5,920 nucleotides of DNA from CAYQUC01 sp048061315 (GCA_048061315.1 JBGMRJ010000131.1:1-5920); one strand, 5' to 3'; positions 1 to 5,814 are shown, numbered from the stretch's first letter. Numbers and translations: made by a program. The notes: a model not told the origin generated them from the sequence alone.

Positions 1-365
1 TCTCCGTTGGATTTTATTTCTAAAACACCACGTAATGGAATTTCGTGATTCATATTTTCAGGAATTTCAATAATAATATTGTTACGATTTTTTTTCTCAT
101 CCTGGTATATCCAGGAGAAATTAATTGGATTTCTTTGATAGCGGGTTTTTTTAAAACCATTTGTACAGGTTCCTTGAGGAGCAATATTACTACAGCTAAA
201 AACTCTTTGAGTTTTAGGAACTTTAATAACAACTTTTTTTAAAGTCAAACGAGTATTATTCCGAATGACGATTTCGTTATAGTAGTAATCCTGTTTTTTA
301 ATTGTACTACACGACAATAAAAAAATTAAAATTAATAACGAGGAGAAAATTTTAAATTGTGTCAT
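1..365 (-). CDS. Putative lipoprotein of unknown function, 3' end outside window
   Basis: The minus strand stays open from an ATG at 363-365 to the window edge, giving 121 residues without a stop; the C-terminus is not in this window. Residues 1-19 form a lipoprotein signal: short Lys-containing N-region, hydrophobic core LLILIFLL, then lipobox LLSC with the acylated Cys at 19. The next residue is Ser rather than Asp, so by the Lol rule (established for enterics) outer-membrane sorting is expected. The mature part looks beta-rich (alternating hydrophobic runs around 33-50), has two cysteines at 58 and 67 that could form a periplasmic disulfide, and a basic, Asn-rich stretch at about 70-97. 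I do not recognise the family. No clear Shine-Dalgarno precedes the ATG and no other in-frame start gives the signal peptide. The lipoprotein call is firm; function is unknown. Confidence 0.8.
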   Translation of the reverse strand, partial: MTQFKIFSSLLILIFLLSCSTIKKQDYYYNEIVIRNNTRLTLKKVVIKVPKTQRVFSCSNIAPQGTCTNGFKKTRYQRNPINFSWIYQDEKKNRNNIIIEIPENMNHEIPLRGVLEIKSNG

Positions 366-552
366 AACAAGTGTGGTTTGTTTTTAATTTTAGCAGGAAT
401 ATTTTTTAATACATTACAATATATACTTTGAAATTAAAAGAAAACTTTATACTATTTATTATTTGCTATGAAATTAAAATGTCCTAAAATAAAATTCAGA
501 AACCAGGAGTAAATATAAAATGTCAGATTTTGGGTTAAAGTTTGTTTAATGA

Positions 553-1362
553 TTATTTTGACAACAGTTTTTCTACACGGAGTATATCTTCTTCAGTATC
601 GACACCATGACCTGGAGATTGCTTAATAACTTTAACAAAAATTCGATAGCCGTAACACAGGGCACGTAATTGTTCGAGGCTTTCTGATAGTTCTAGCGGG
701 CAAGGTGCAAGTGTTGGAAATTGTCGTAAAAAACCTACCGTATAAGCATATAATCCAATATGGTGATAATACGGGATCTCTGCAGGTAATTTTAACGATT
801 CAGTATCGTCATTGTCATTTAGTATAACCTGCTTATTAGCATTTTGAGTCCATTTTTTATTGTAGGGAATTGCTGCGCGACTAAAATACAATGCTTCGTT
901 ATTATTATTTAAAGTAATTTTAACCATGTTCGGATTCAGTATATCTTTAATAGATGACATTTTTGTCGCAAGTGTTGCGATATCACATTGCGGATTTGAT
1001 GTTAAAACTTCGGCCGTATCTTGTATTAGTTGAGCCGGAATATGAGGTTCGTCACCTTGTAAATTAACTACGATGGTCTCATCAGACCAGGATAAAGAAT
1101 CAATGACTTCTGAAATTCTATCAGTTCCAGTCGGGTGATCTATTTTAGTCATTTTGACATTGCCACCGAATTGTTTGACGACATTCGCAATATCCTCATG
1201 GTCAGTGGCAACAATAATCTCGGAAGCAGTTGTTTCCATAGCACGTTGGTAGACATGCTGAATCATCGGGATGCCTAAAAGTGGTTTTAAAGCTTTTCCC
1301 GGTAGGCGTGATGAAGCAAATCTCGCAGGAATAATGATTTTAAAATCTGGTTTAGTATTCAT
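553..1362 (-). CDS. kdsB: 3-deoxy-manno-octulosonate cytidylyltransferase (CMP-KDO synthetase)
   Basis: KdsB is a cytoplasmic enzyme that joins CTP and KDO to give CMP-KDO plus pyrophosphate, the activated sugar used for the LPS inner core. The 269-residue product has the family signatures in order: nucleotide-binding PARFASSRLPGK at 12-23, HPTGTDR at 76-82, NLQGDEP at 100-106 (Asp104 at the expected metal site), ALYFSRAAIP at 157-166, HIGLYAY at 201-207 and PGHGVDTEEDI at 250-260. It is about 20 residues longer than E. coli KdsB (248); most of the excess is an Asn/Asp/Lys-rich insert at about 168-197 between the SRAAIP and HIGLYAY motifs. It starts 17 bases after the ispB stop, so it is probably co-transcribed with ispB. 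No good Shine-Dalgarno is visible; an ATG seven bases upstream is out of frame and soon stops. No hairpin terminator follows. Product call is secure. Confidence 0.96.
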   Translation of the reverse strand: MNTKPDFKIIIPARFASSRLPGKALKPLLGIPMIQHVYQRAMETTASEIIVATDHEDIANVVKQFGGNVKMTKIDHPTGTDRISEVIDSLSWSDETIVVNLQGDEPHIPAQLIQDTAEVLTSNPQCDIATLATKMSSIKDILNPNMVKITLNNNNEALYFSRAAIPYNKKWTQNANKQVILNDNDDTESLKLPAEIPYYHHIGLYAYTVGFLRQFPTLAPCPLELSESLEQLRALCYGYRIFVKVIKQSPGHGVDTEEDILRVEKLLSK

Positions 1363-1380
1363 TAAACATCAAATATATAA

Positions 1381-2379
1381 TTAATAACTACGATTGACTG
1401 AAAATTCAGCAAGCTTTTGTAATGCTATTTTATAATTTGATTCCGGTAAAAAATTAATGGCTTCAATTGCCATTTTGGCTTCATTTTGAGCTTTTTCTGC
1501 GGTGTATGTTATGGCTCCACTTGCTTCTATAATTTGCATCACGTTCGATATATTGTCTAAACCACCATTTTCTATGGCATGACGAATCACAGCGGCATCT
1601 TCCGGCTTACTATTTTTTATAGCGTGAATAAGTGGCAGTGTTGGTTTACCTTCGGCCAGATCATCACCAATATTTTTACCGATATCATCACTTGAGGCAC
1701 TATAATCCAGTACATCGTCAATCAATTGAAAAGCCGTTCCGAGGTGTTTACCATACTTTATCATTGCTTGTTCTTCATGATCTGGACGTTCGGTAATAAC
1801 AGCTGCCAGCTGTGCTGCTGATTCGAATAACTTGGCTGTTTTATCATAGATAACCTGCATATAGGCTTCTTCGGTAGTATCAGGATCGTTAACATTGAGC
1901 AATTGCTGAACTTCACCTTCCGCGATGATGTTGCTGGCTGTTGACAGAATTTCCATTATACGAAGATTCTTTAATTCGACCATCATTTGAAATGAACGCG
2001 AATAAAGGAAATCGCCAACTAAAACACTGGCTTCATTTCCCCAGACATTATTTGCAGTTTCTTTACCACGGCGTAACATTGAATCATCGACAACATCATC
2101 ATGAAGCAAGGTGGCAGTATGGATAAATTCGATTATTGCTGCTAGATTGATGTGTTGAGAACCCGAATAATTTAAGGCTTTGGCACAGAGCAGGTGTAAT
2201 ACCGGACGTAGGCGTTTTCCACCACTATTGATGATATAATGACCAATTTGGTTAACAAGCACCACATCAGAGTGTAAATAGCTTAGAATACAGTTATTTA
2301 CTGCATTCATATCATCACTTATCAGGCTGTTGATATCATCAATAGATTCTATTGATACCAGGGCGGATGCCAGTTCCAT
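1381..2379 (-). CDS. ispB: Octaprenyl diphosphate synthase
   Basis: This is a trans-polyprenyl synthase that condenses isopentenyl diphosphate onto farnesyl diphosphate to make the long side chain of ubiquinone or menaquinone. The 332 residues carry GGKRLRP at 53-59 (substrate binding), the first Asp-rich motif DDVVD at 94-98, GEVQQL at 155-160, the second Asp-rich motif DDVLD at 221-225, and DDLAEGKPTLPL at 239-250. The segment just before the first motif, HTATLLHDD, places a small Ala at 89, five residues ahead, as in E. coli IspB; in this family small residues there allow long chains. It is nine residues longer than E. coli IspB (323), all at the N-terminus. The ATG at 2377-2379 is supported by AAGGA at 2387-2391. 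It is divergent from rplU and leads the ispB-kdsB transcript. The C40 product length is inferred from similarity, not shown. Confidence 0.96.
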   Translation of the reverse strand: MELASALVSIESIDDINSLISDDMNAVNNCILSYLHSDVVLVNQIGHYIINSGGKRLRPVLHLLCAKALNYSGSQHINLAAIIEFIHTATLLHDDVVDDSMLRRGKETANNVWGNEASVLVGDFLYSRSFQMMVELKNLRIMEILSTASNIIAEGEVQQLLNVNDPDTTEEAYMQVIYDKTAKLFESAAQLAAVITERPDHEEQAMIKYGKHLGTAFQLIDDVLDYSASSDDIGKNIGDDLAEGKPTLPLIHAIKNSKPEDAAVIRHAIENGGLDNISNVMQIIEASGAITYTAEKAQNEAKMAIEAINFLPESNYKIALQKLAEFSVNRSY

Positions 2380-2417
2380 GCAAATATCCTTAATTACTGC
2401 ATACTATTAAGCCGAGC

Positions 2418-2446
2418 ATGCTATGGGTCTGATGTTATACTGTCAA
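2418..2446 (-). promoter_or_regulatory. Sigma-70 promoter of ispB-kdsB
   Basis: Read on the minus strand, a perfect -35 TTGACA (2441-2446) is followed after exactly 17 bases by TAGCAT (2418-2423), four of six matches to the -10 consensus. Transcription would start near 2410-2412, leaving a leader of about 32 bases that contains the ispB ribosome binding site. A short palindrome AGCATGCT at 2415-2422 overlaps the -10 box; whether it is an operator is unknown. Placement directly upstream of ispB supports the call. Confidence 0.72.
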
Positions 2447-2501
2447 GTTACATCAATTTTTAGCAGTAAACCATGGTAAATAAGCTCGAAATAAGTAAAA
2501 T

Positions 2502-2517
2502 AATAGTGAAATAGTGA
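2502..2517. repeat. Tandem duplicate of AATAGTGA upstream of the rplU promoter
   Basis: Two perfect, adjacent copies of the 8-mer AATAGTGA occupy 2502-2509 and 2510-2517 and end 10 bases before the rplU -35 box. The surrounding 2489-2526 is strongly A+T-rich, as expected for an UP-element-like region. It could aid polymerase alpha-subunit contact, bind a regulator, or be a chance duplication in AT-rich DNA. The repeat itself is certain; any role is inference. Confidence 0.5.
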
Positions 2518-2526
2518 TAAATCAAA

Positions 2527-2555
2527 TTGACCAATTATATTCAAAACGTTAAAAT
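2527..2555 (+). promoter_or_regulatory. Sigma-70 promoter of rplU-rpmA with GC-rich discriminator
   Basis: TTGACC at 2527-2532 and TAAAAT at 2550-2555 are separated by an optimal 17-base spacer, each matching consensus at five of six positions. The bases after the -10 box, TGCCGCCC (2556-2563), form a GC-rich discriminator in otherwise AT-rich DNA. Such discriminators are established features of rRNA and ribosomal-protein promoters under ppGpp (stringent) and growth-rate control. The start site should lie near 2562-2564, about 70 bases ahead of the rplU ATG. Confidence 0.8.
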
Positions 2556-2585
2556 TGCCGCCCTTTAGAGAATTGAAAATAGATA

Positions 2586-2610
2586 TTTGCAAGAGGTAAT
2601 ACCTTGCAAA
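2586..2610 (+). promoter_or_regulatory. Stem-loop in the rplU leader RNA
   Basis: TTTGCAA (2586-2592) pairs with TTGCAAA (2604-2610), giving a 7-bp outer stem. After a two-base GA bulge on the 5' side, GGT (2595-2597) can pair with ACC (2601-2603) around an AAT loop. The hairpin sits inside the predicted 5' UTR, 10 bases before the GGAG ribosome binding site. It could be an autoregulatory or RNA-stabilising element for L21/L27 expression. I do not recognise it as a named leader motif; it has no T-tract, so it is not a terminator. Confidence 0.5.
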
Positions 2611-2632
2611 GTAAAAGCCTGGAGAATTAAGC

Positions 2633-2944
2633 ATGTACGCGGTTATTGAAACTGGTGGTAAACAATATCGAGTTATTAAAGGTCAAACGATAAAAGTTGA
2701 GAAACTAAATGTTGAGCCTGGTGGTAGTGTCGATATTGAAAAAGTATTAATGATCGCAAATGGCGATGATATTAAAGTAGGAGCACCTTATCTTGATGGT
2801 GGTAAAGTGACAGCAACAGTAAAAAGTGTTGGTCGTGGTCCTAAAATTCGGATTGTAAAATTCCGACGTCGTAAACATTCTGCTAAGACACAAGGGCATC
2901 GTCAATCTTATACAGAATTAGAAATTACCGGTATTGCCGGTTAA
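2633..2944 (+). CDS. rplU: 50S ribosomal protein L21
   Basis: L21 is a bacterial large-subunit protein that binds 23S rRNA. The 103-residue product has the typical length for the family. It opens with the conserved MYAVIETGGKQYRV segment (GGKQYRV at 8-14) and ends with the basic RNA-binding signature KFRRRKHSAKTQGHRQ at 76-91, followed by the LEITGI strand. The start is fixed by homology and by GGAG at 2621-2624, eight bases before the ATG. It is the first gene of the rplU-rpmA transcript, driven by the promoter at 2527-2555, and rpmA follows after 24 bases, the usual pairing. Nothing odd in the protein. Confidence 0.98.
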   Translation: MYAVIETGGKQYRVIKGQTIKVEKLNVEPGGSVDIEKVLMIANGDDIKVGAPYLDGGKVTATVKSVGRGPKIRIVKFRRRKHSAKTQGHRQSYTELEITGIAG

Positions 2945-2968
2945 CCCACAAGATTTAGGTAATTTAGA

Positions 2969-3226
2969 ATGGCACATAAAAAAGCAGGTGGTAGTACTCG
3001 TAATGGTCGTGATTCAGTTTCAAAACGACTTGGTGTAAAGAAATTTGGTGGTGAAGCAGTATTGGCAGGAAATATTTTAATCCGCCAACGTGGCACAAAA
3101 GTTCACCCGGGATTAAATGTTGGTCGTGGTGCAGATGACACCTTATTCGCCAAATCCGACGGAAAAGTTTTATTTGAAATTAAAGGCCCCAAGAAAAGAC
3201 AATTTGTGAGTATTGTTCCGGCCTAA
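2969..3226 (+). CDS. rpmA: 50S ribosomal protein L27
   Basis: L27 is a large-subunit protein whose N-terminal tail reaches toward the peptidyl transferase centre. All 85 residues match the family: MAHKKAGGSTRNGRDS at the N-terminus, then KRLGVKKFGGE (19-29), the RQRGTKVHPG segment (39-48), GRGADDTLFA and the C-terminal VSIVPA. There is no cleavable N-terminal extension of the kind known in Firmicutes, consistent with a proteobacterium. AGGT at 2957-2960 lies eight bases ahead of the ATG. A strong intrinsic terminator begins about 24 bases after the stop, so most rplU-rpmA transcripts should end before obgE. Confidence 0.98.
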   Translation: MAHKKAGGSTRNGRDSVSKRLGVKKFGGEAVLAGNILIRQRGTKVHPGLNVGRGADDTLFAKSDGKVLFEIKGPKKRQFVSIVPA

Positions 3227-3249
3227 ATTTAGATAATCAAATAACAACT

Positions 3250-3283
3250 AAAAAATCCCGTCCTTAGTGACGGGATTTTTTTT
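3250..3283 (+). terminator. Rho-independent terminator after rpmA
   Basis: A 12-bp perfect stem is formed by AAAAATCCCGTC (3251-3262) and GACGGGATTTTT (3269-3280), with the 6-base loop CTTAGT (3263-3268) and one further A-T pair at 3250/3281. An uninterrupted run of eight Ts at 3276-3283 follows the GC core. Because As precede and Ts follow the stem it may also act on the minus strand, but no minus-strand gene reads into it here. Confidence 0.93.
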
Positions 3284-3320
3284 AGGTTTTATGCAATTAA
3301 ATTGTAAAATAAAAATCTTT

Positions 3321-3411
3321 AACCGCAGAGAACGCTGAGGTTTGCAAAGGTTGTTAAATTGATCATTTAGTATTAATTATTTCTCAGCGCACCTCCGCGT
3401 TCTCTGCGGTT
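3321..3411. repeat. Intergenic inverted-repeat element (91 bp) upstream of obgE
   Basis: The left arm at 3321-3341 (starting AACCGCAGAGAACGC) and the right arm at 3391-3411 (ending GCGTTCTCTGCGGTT) are reverse complements with one mismatch in 21 bases. The 49-bp centre shows weaker continuing complementarity. Within the arm a degenerate 9-base period is visible: GCAGAGAAC, GCTGAGGTT, then TGCAAAGG. It encodes no protein. The layout resembles a MITE-like or other dispersed intergenic repeat; from general knowledge, similar AACCGCAGAG-type sequences occur between genes in many environmental bacteria. It lies between the rpmA terminator and obgE and ends 22 bases before the obgE ATG. A related element lies after proB. 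Confidence 0.8.
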
Positions 3412-3433
3412 CAAAAAATACTATGATATAACT

Positions 3434-4495
3434 ATGAAATTTATCGATGAAGCAAAAATCCGGGTAGAAGCAGGCAAGGGTGGTAATGGTTGCATGAGTT
3501 TTCGTCGTGAAAAATACATTCCTCGAGGCGGACCGGATGGTGGCGATGGAGGTGATGGTGGTAGTGTTTTTGTGGTCGGTGATGCTAATGTAAATACCCT
3601 GGTTGATTTTCGATTTACCCGACAATTTAAAGCAAAAAATGGTGAACCCGGTGGGGGTCGAAATCTAACCGGAAAAGGTGGTGAGGATATTTATATTAAA
3701 GTGCCACTTGGTACTATGATTTATGATAAAGAAACCAATGAGCTCATCGGTGATATTGTAACCGCGAATCAACCAATGTTAGTTGCACAAGGTGGTTTTC
3801 ATGGTTTAGGTAATACTCGCTATAAAAGTAGTGTTAATCGAGCACCACGACAGACCAGCAAAGGAACACCGGGTGAGTTACGACTATTACAAATGGAATT
3901 AAAAGTATTAGCAGATGTAGGTTTATTGGGTCTACCTAATGCAGGAAAATCGACATTTATTCGTTCGGTATCCTCTGCAAAACCAAAAGTGGCCGATTAT
4001 CCGTTTACTACCTTGCACCCCAATTTAGGTGTGGTAAGAGTTGATACTTCAAAAAGTTTTGTTATCGCCGATATCCCCGGCATAATCGAAGGCGCAGCCG
4101 AAGGTGCCGGGCTTGGAATTCAATTTTTAAAACATGTATCACGAACCGGTATTTTATTGCATATAGTCGATATCTGTCCTTTTGATGAATCTGATCCAGT
4201 AGAATCGGTTAAAATAATCAGTAAAGAACTGGAAAAATTCAGTGCTGATTTAACCAACAAACCGCATTGGTTAGTAATTAACAAGATAGATCTCATCAAA
4301 CAGGATGAGCGAGAATCTAAAATAGAATCGCTAGTAAAAGGTTTAAGCTGGACTGGCCCGGTTTTTACCATTTCAGCATTAACTAAAATGGGAACACAAA
4401 ATTTAAGCTATAAAATAATGGATTTTATATTAGAGCAAAAAGTTTTAGAAGATATTGAATCCAGCAAGCAAAATGAAAAGATCGATGTGGATTAG
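3434..4495 (+). CDS. obgE: Obg-family GTPase ObgE/CgtA
   Basis: ObgE is an essential GTPase that associates with the 50S subunit and links ribosome assembly to nucleotide pools and the stringent response. Residues 1-158 form the glycine-rich Obg fold (FRREKYIPRGGPDGGDGGDG at 23-42). The G domain follows with G1 GLPNAGKST 166-174, switch I FTTLHPNLG 191-199, G3 DIPG 213-216, G4 NKID 283-286 and G5 SAL 314-316. At 353 residues it is shorter than E. coli ObgE (390): the tail after about 340 is brief and only mildly charged, lacking the long acidic extension. The start MKFIDEA is fixed by homology, yet no Shine-Dalgarno precedes it; a two-codon ATG-ATA-TAA at 3423-3431 ends two bases before it. 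A terminator and a repeat separate it from rpmA, and I see no convincing promoter of its own. proB follows after 14 bases. Confidence 0.97.
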   Translation: MKFIDEAKIRVEAGKGGNGCMSFRREKYIPRGGPDGGDGGDGGSVFVVGDANVNTLVDFRFTRQFKAKNGEPGGGRNLTGKGGEDIYIKVPLGTMIYDKETNELIGDIVTANQPMLVAQGGFHGLGNTRYKSSVNRAPRQTSKGTPGELRLLQMELKVLADVGLLGLPNAGKSTFIRSVSSAKPKVADYPFTTLHPNLGVVRVDTSKSFVIADIPGIIEGAAEGAGLGIQFLKHVSRTGILLHIVDICPFDESDPVESVKIISKELEKFSADLTNKPHWLVINKIDLIKQDERESKIESLVKGLSWTGPVFTISALTKMGTQNLSYKIMDFILEQKVLEDIESSKQNEKIDVD

Positions 4496-4509
4496 AAGTA
4501 GAAATTTAA

Positions 4510-5634
4510 ATGATGCAACGCGAAAAAATTAAAACCACAAAACGCTGGGTAGTGAAAATTGGCAGTGCATTATTAACAAATAATGGTGCAGGATTAAATC
4601 ACTCTGGAATATCATCATGGGTGAAACAAATAGTAGAATTAAAAAAGCAAGGTATCGATGTGGTACTGGTATCATCAGGTGCCGTTGCTGAAGGGATGTT
4701 TCGTATAGGATTAACAGTACGTCCAGAAGAATTGCATGAACTTCAAGCTGCTGCGGCAATTGGTCAAATGGGGTTAATTCAATCCTATGAATCTCAATTT
4801 CAACATTATGATCTTCATACTGCTCAAGTATTATTAACACATGATGATTTATCCAATCGAAAACGTTATTTAAATGCTCGTAGTACATTAAATACTTTAT
4901 TAAAATTTAAGGTAATACCGGTAGTTAACGAAAACGATACAGTAGTTACGGATGAAATTCGTTTTGGAGACAATGATACGCTTGCTGCATTGGTGGCTAA
5001 TTTAATTGAAGCAGATATGTTAATTTTATTAACCGATCAAGAAGGCTTGTTTAATAGAGATCCAAGTGTTTTTCCCGATGCAACATTAATTTCAGAATCA
5101 AACATCGATAACGATTCACTTGATGATATGGTGCAAGGTGATTCCGGTAAGGTAGGACGAGGTGGCATGTTAACAAAATTAAGTGCAGCACGTTTAGCTG
5201 CACGATCAGCTTGTGCAACAATTATTGCTTCCGGCAGTGAGGCCAAAGTTTTACAAAAAATACAACAAGCAAAAATAGTTGGCACTTTACTTTATACTGA
5301 TAAAGAAGCATTAAGCGCTAAAAAACAATGGTTAGCCGGGCACTTGCAAACCTGCGGTGTATTAACCCTGGATGATGGGGCGGTTGATGTGTTAAAGAAT
5401 TCCGGTAAAAGTTTGTTGGCTATTGGTGTTAAAAAGGTTGTTGGTAAATTTGTTCGTGGAGAAATGGTGGTCTGTATTGATTTGCAGGGTAATGAAGTTG
5501 CTCGTGGCCTGGTTAATTATAATGCCGATGAGGCACTAAAGATCATGGCTGAACCGAGTTTTAAAATTGAATCATTGTTAGGTTATGTTGGTGATCCGGA
5601 ACTTATCAATCGTGATAATCTGGTTCTGACCTGA
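4510..5634 (+). CDS. proB: Glutamate 5-kinase
   Basis: ProB phosphorylates L-glutamate with ATP to gamma-glutamyl phosphate, the first and feedback-controlled step of proline synthesis, in the cytoplasm. The 374-residue protein has the full two-domain form: an amino-acid kinase domain (about 10-260) and a C-terminal PUA domain (about 276-350). Visible motifs are KIGSALLT 16-23, VSSGAVAEG 54-62, NENDTV 140-145, FGDND 152-156, LLTDQEGLF 173-181 and GGMLTKL 218-224. Length is close to E. coli ProB (367). It starts 14 bases after the obgE stop and is likely co-transcribed with obgE. Two adjacent ATGs (4510 and 4513) are both possible starts; only a weak purine-rich GAAGTAG stretch precedes them. 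proA is not in the window. No clean terminator follows before the repeat at 5661. Confidence 0.97.
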   Translation: MMQREKIKTTKRWVVKIGSALLTNNGAGLNHSGISSWVKQIVELKKQGIDVVLVSSGAVAEGMFRIGLTVRPEELHELQAAAAIGQMGLIQSYESQFQHYDLHTAQVLLTHDDLSNRKRYLNARSTLNTLLKFKVIPVVNENDTVVTDEIRFGDNDTLAALVANLIEADMLILLTDQEGLFNRDPSVFPDATLISESNIDNDSLDDMVQGDSGKVGRGGMLTKLSAARLAARSACATIIASGSEAKVLQKIQQAKIVGTLLYTDKEALSAKKQWLAGHLQTCGVLTLDDGAVDVLKNSGKSLLAIGVKKVVGKFVRGEMVVCIDLQGNEVARGLVNYNADEALKIMAEPSFKIESLLGYVGDPELINRDNLVLT

Positions 5635-5660
5635 AGGTACATAAAAAATCAAAAGCTATT

Positions 5661-5786
5661 AACCGCCAATATGCCAAGAACGCCAAGGAAAATCAAAATA
5701 TCGATTACGCCCTCTCCCTTTGGGAGAGGGCTGGGGTGAGGGAAAGGAAGTTATTATTTTGATTTTCCTTTGCGCTCTTTGCGGCA
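5661..5786. repeat. Second AACCGC-type inverted-repeat element, interrupted by another repeat
   Basis: A 28-base left arm (5673-5700) and right arm (5755-5782) are reverse complements with three mismatches; the innermost 14 bases, GGAAAATCAAAATA, match perfectly. The element begins AACCGCC and ends TTTGCGGCA, echoing the ends of the element at 3321-3411, and the arm has the same degenerate 9-base period (GCCAAGAAC, GCCAAGGAA). The centre holds a distinct GC-rich hairpin at 5709-5742. Removing that 34-bp piece leaves about 92 bp, close to the 91 bp of the first element. Lying between the convergent proB and rpsT genes, the long hairpin could slow polymerase or shape mRNA 3' ends, but that is inference. 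Confidence 0.78.
5709..5742. repeat. CCCTCTCCC-type hairpin repeat nested in the larger element
   Basis: GCCCTCTCCC (5709-5718) and GGGAGAGGGC (5722-5731) form a perfect 10-bp stem with a TTT loop, followed by TGGGGTGAGGG (5732-5742). Its G+C content is far above the surroundings. From general knowledge, closely similar CCCTCTCCC...GGGAGAGGG...GGGGTGAGGG sequences are dispersed between genes in many proteobacteria, so this is probably a REP-like mobile or dispersed repeat. It has no good T-tract on the plus strand and is not a standard terminator. Confidence 0.75.
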
Positions 5787-5814
5787 AAAAAAACCGGAAA
5801 TTAATCCGGCTTTT
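5786..5814 (-). terminator. Rho-independent terminator of rpsT
   Basis: Read on the minus strand, CCGGA (complement of 5805-5809) pairs with TCCGG (complement of 5794-5798) around a 6-base loop. A G-U pair and four A-U pairs extend the stem, and eight Us (5786-5793) follow. It lies 31 bases after the rpsT stop. On the plus strand the same core is followed by CTTTT, so weak bidirectional action on proB transcripts is possible, though one stem position becomes an A-C mismatch. Confidence 0.8.

Noticed and set aside
45..242. Plus-strand ORF of 65 codons at the left edge.
   Set aside because: Antisense to the lipoprotein gene, whose signal peptide and lipobox are far more convincing.
428..453. 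Possible plus-strand promoter TTGAAA ... TATACT.
   Set aside because: The spacer is only 14 bases and no plus-strand gene follows.
426..479. Two near-identical 14-base AT-rich segments (CTTTGAAATTAAAA at 426-439 and CTATGAAATTAAAA at 466-479).
   Set aside because: Low-complexity sequence of only A/T-rich words; a direct repeat of this length with a mismatch is expected by chance here.
468..512. Plus-strand 14-codon ORF (MKLKCPKIKFRNQE).
   Set aside because: No ribosome binding site, AT-rich composition, and no sign of coding beyond an open frame.
520..549. Nine-codon plus-strand ORF (MSDFGLKFV) with AGGAG at 505-509.
   Set aside because: Too short, the spacing to the ATG is rather long, no homology is recognisable, and it sits in AT-rich spacer where such matches arise by chance.
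2443..2634. Minus-strand ORF of 63 codons across the ispB-rplU spacer.
   Set aside because: It covers both promoters and the rplU leader, has no family signature, and is explained as an open frame in AT-rich regulatory DNA.
3321..3411. Possible CRISPR or tRNA-like structure in the palindromic region.
   Set aside because: Only two arms in inverted orientation, no regular spacers, and no tRNA cloverleaf features.
3424..3432. Extended -10-like TGATATAAC directly before obgE.
   Set aside because: Transcription would begin inside the obgE coding sequence, after the homology-fixed start codon, and no -35 box is present.
3377..3625. Minus-strand ORF across the obgE start and the repeat arm.
   Set aside because: It is the antisense shadow of obgE with part of the inverted repeat translated; it has no recognisable motif or start signal.
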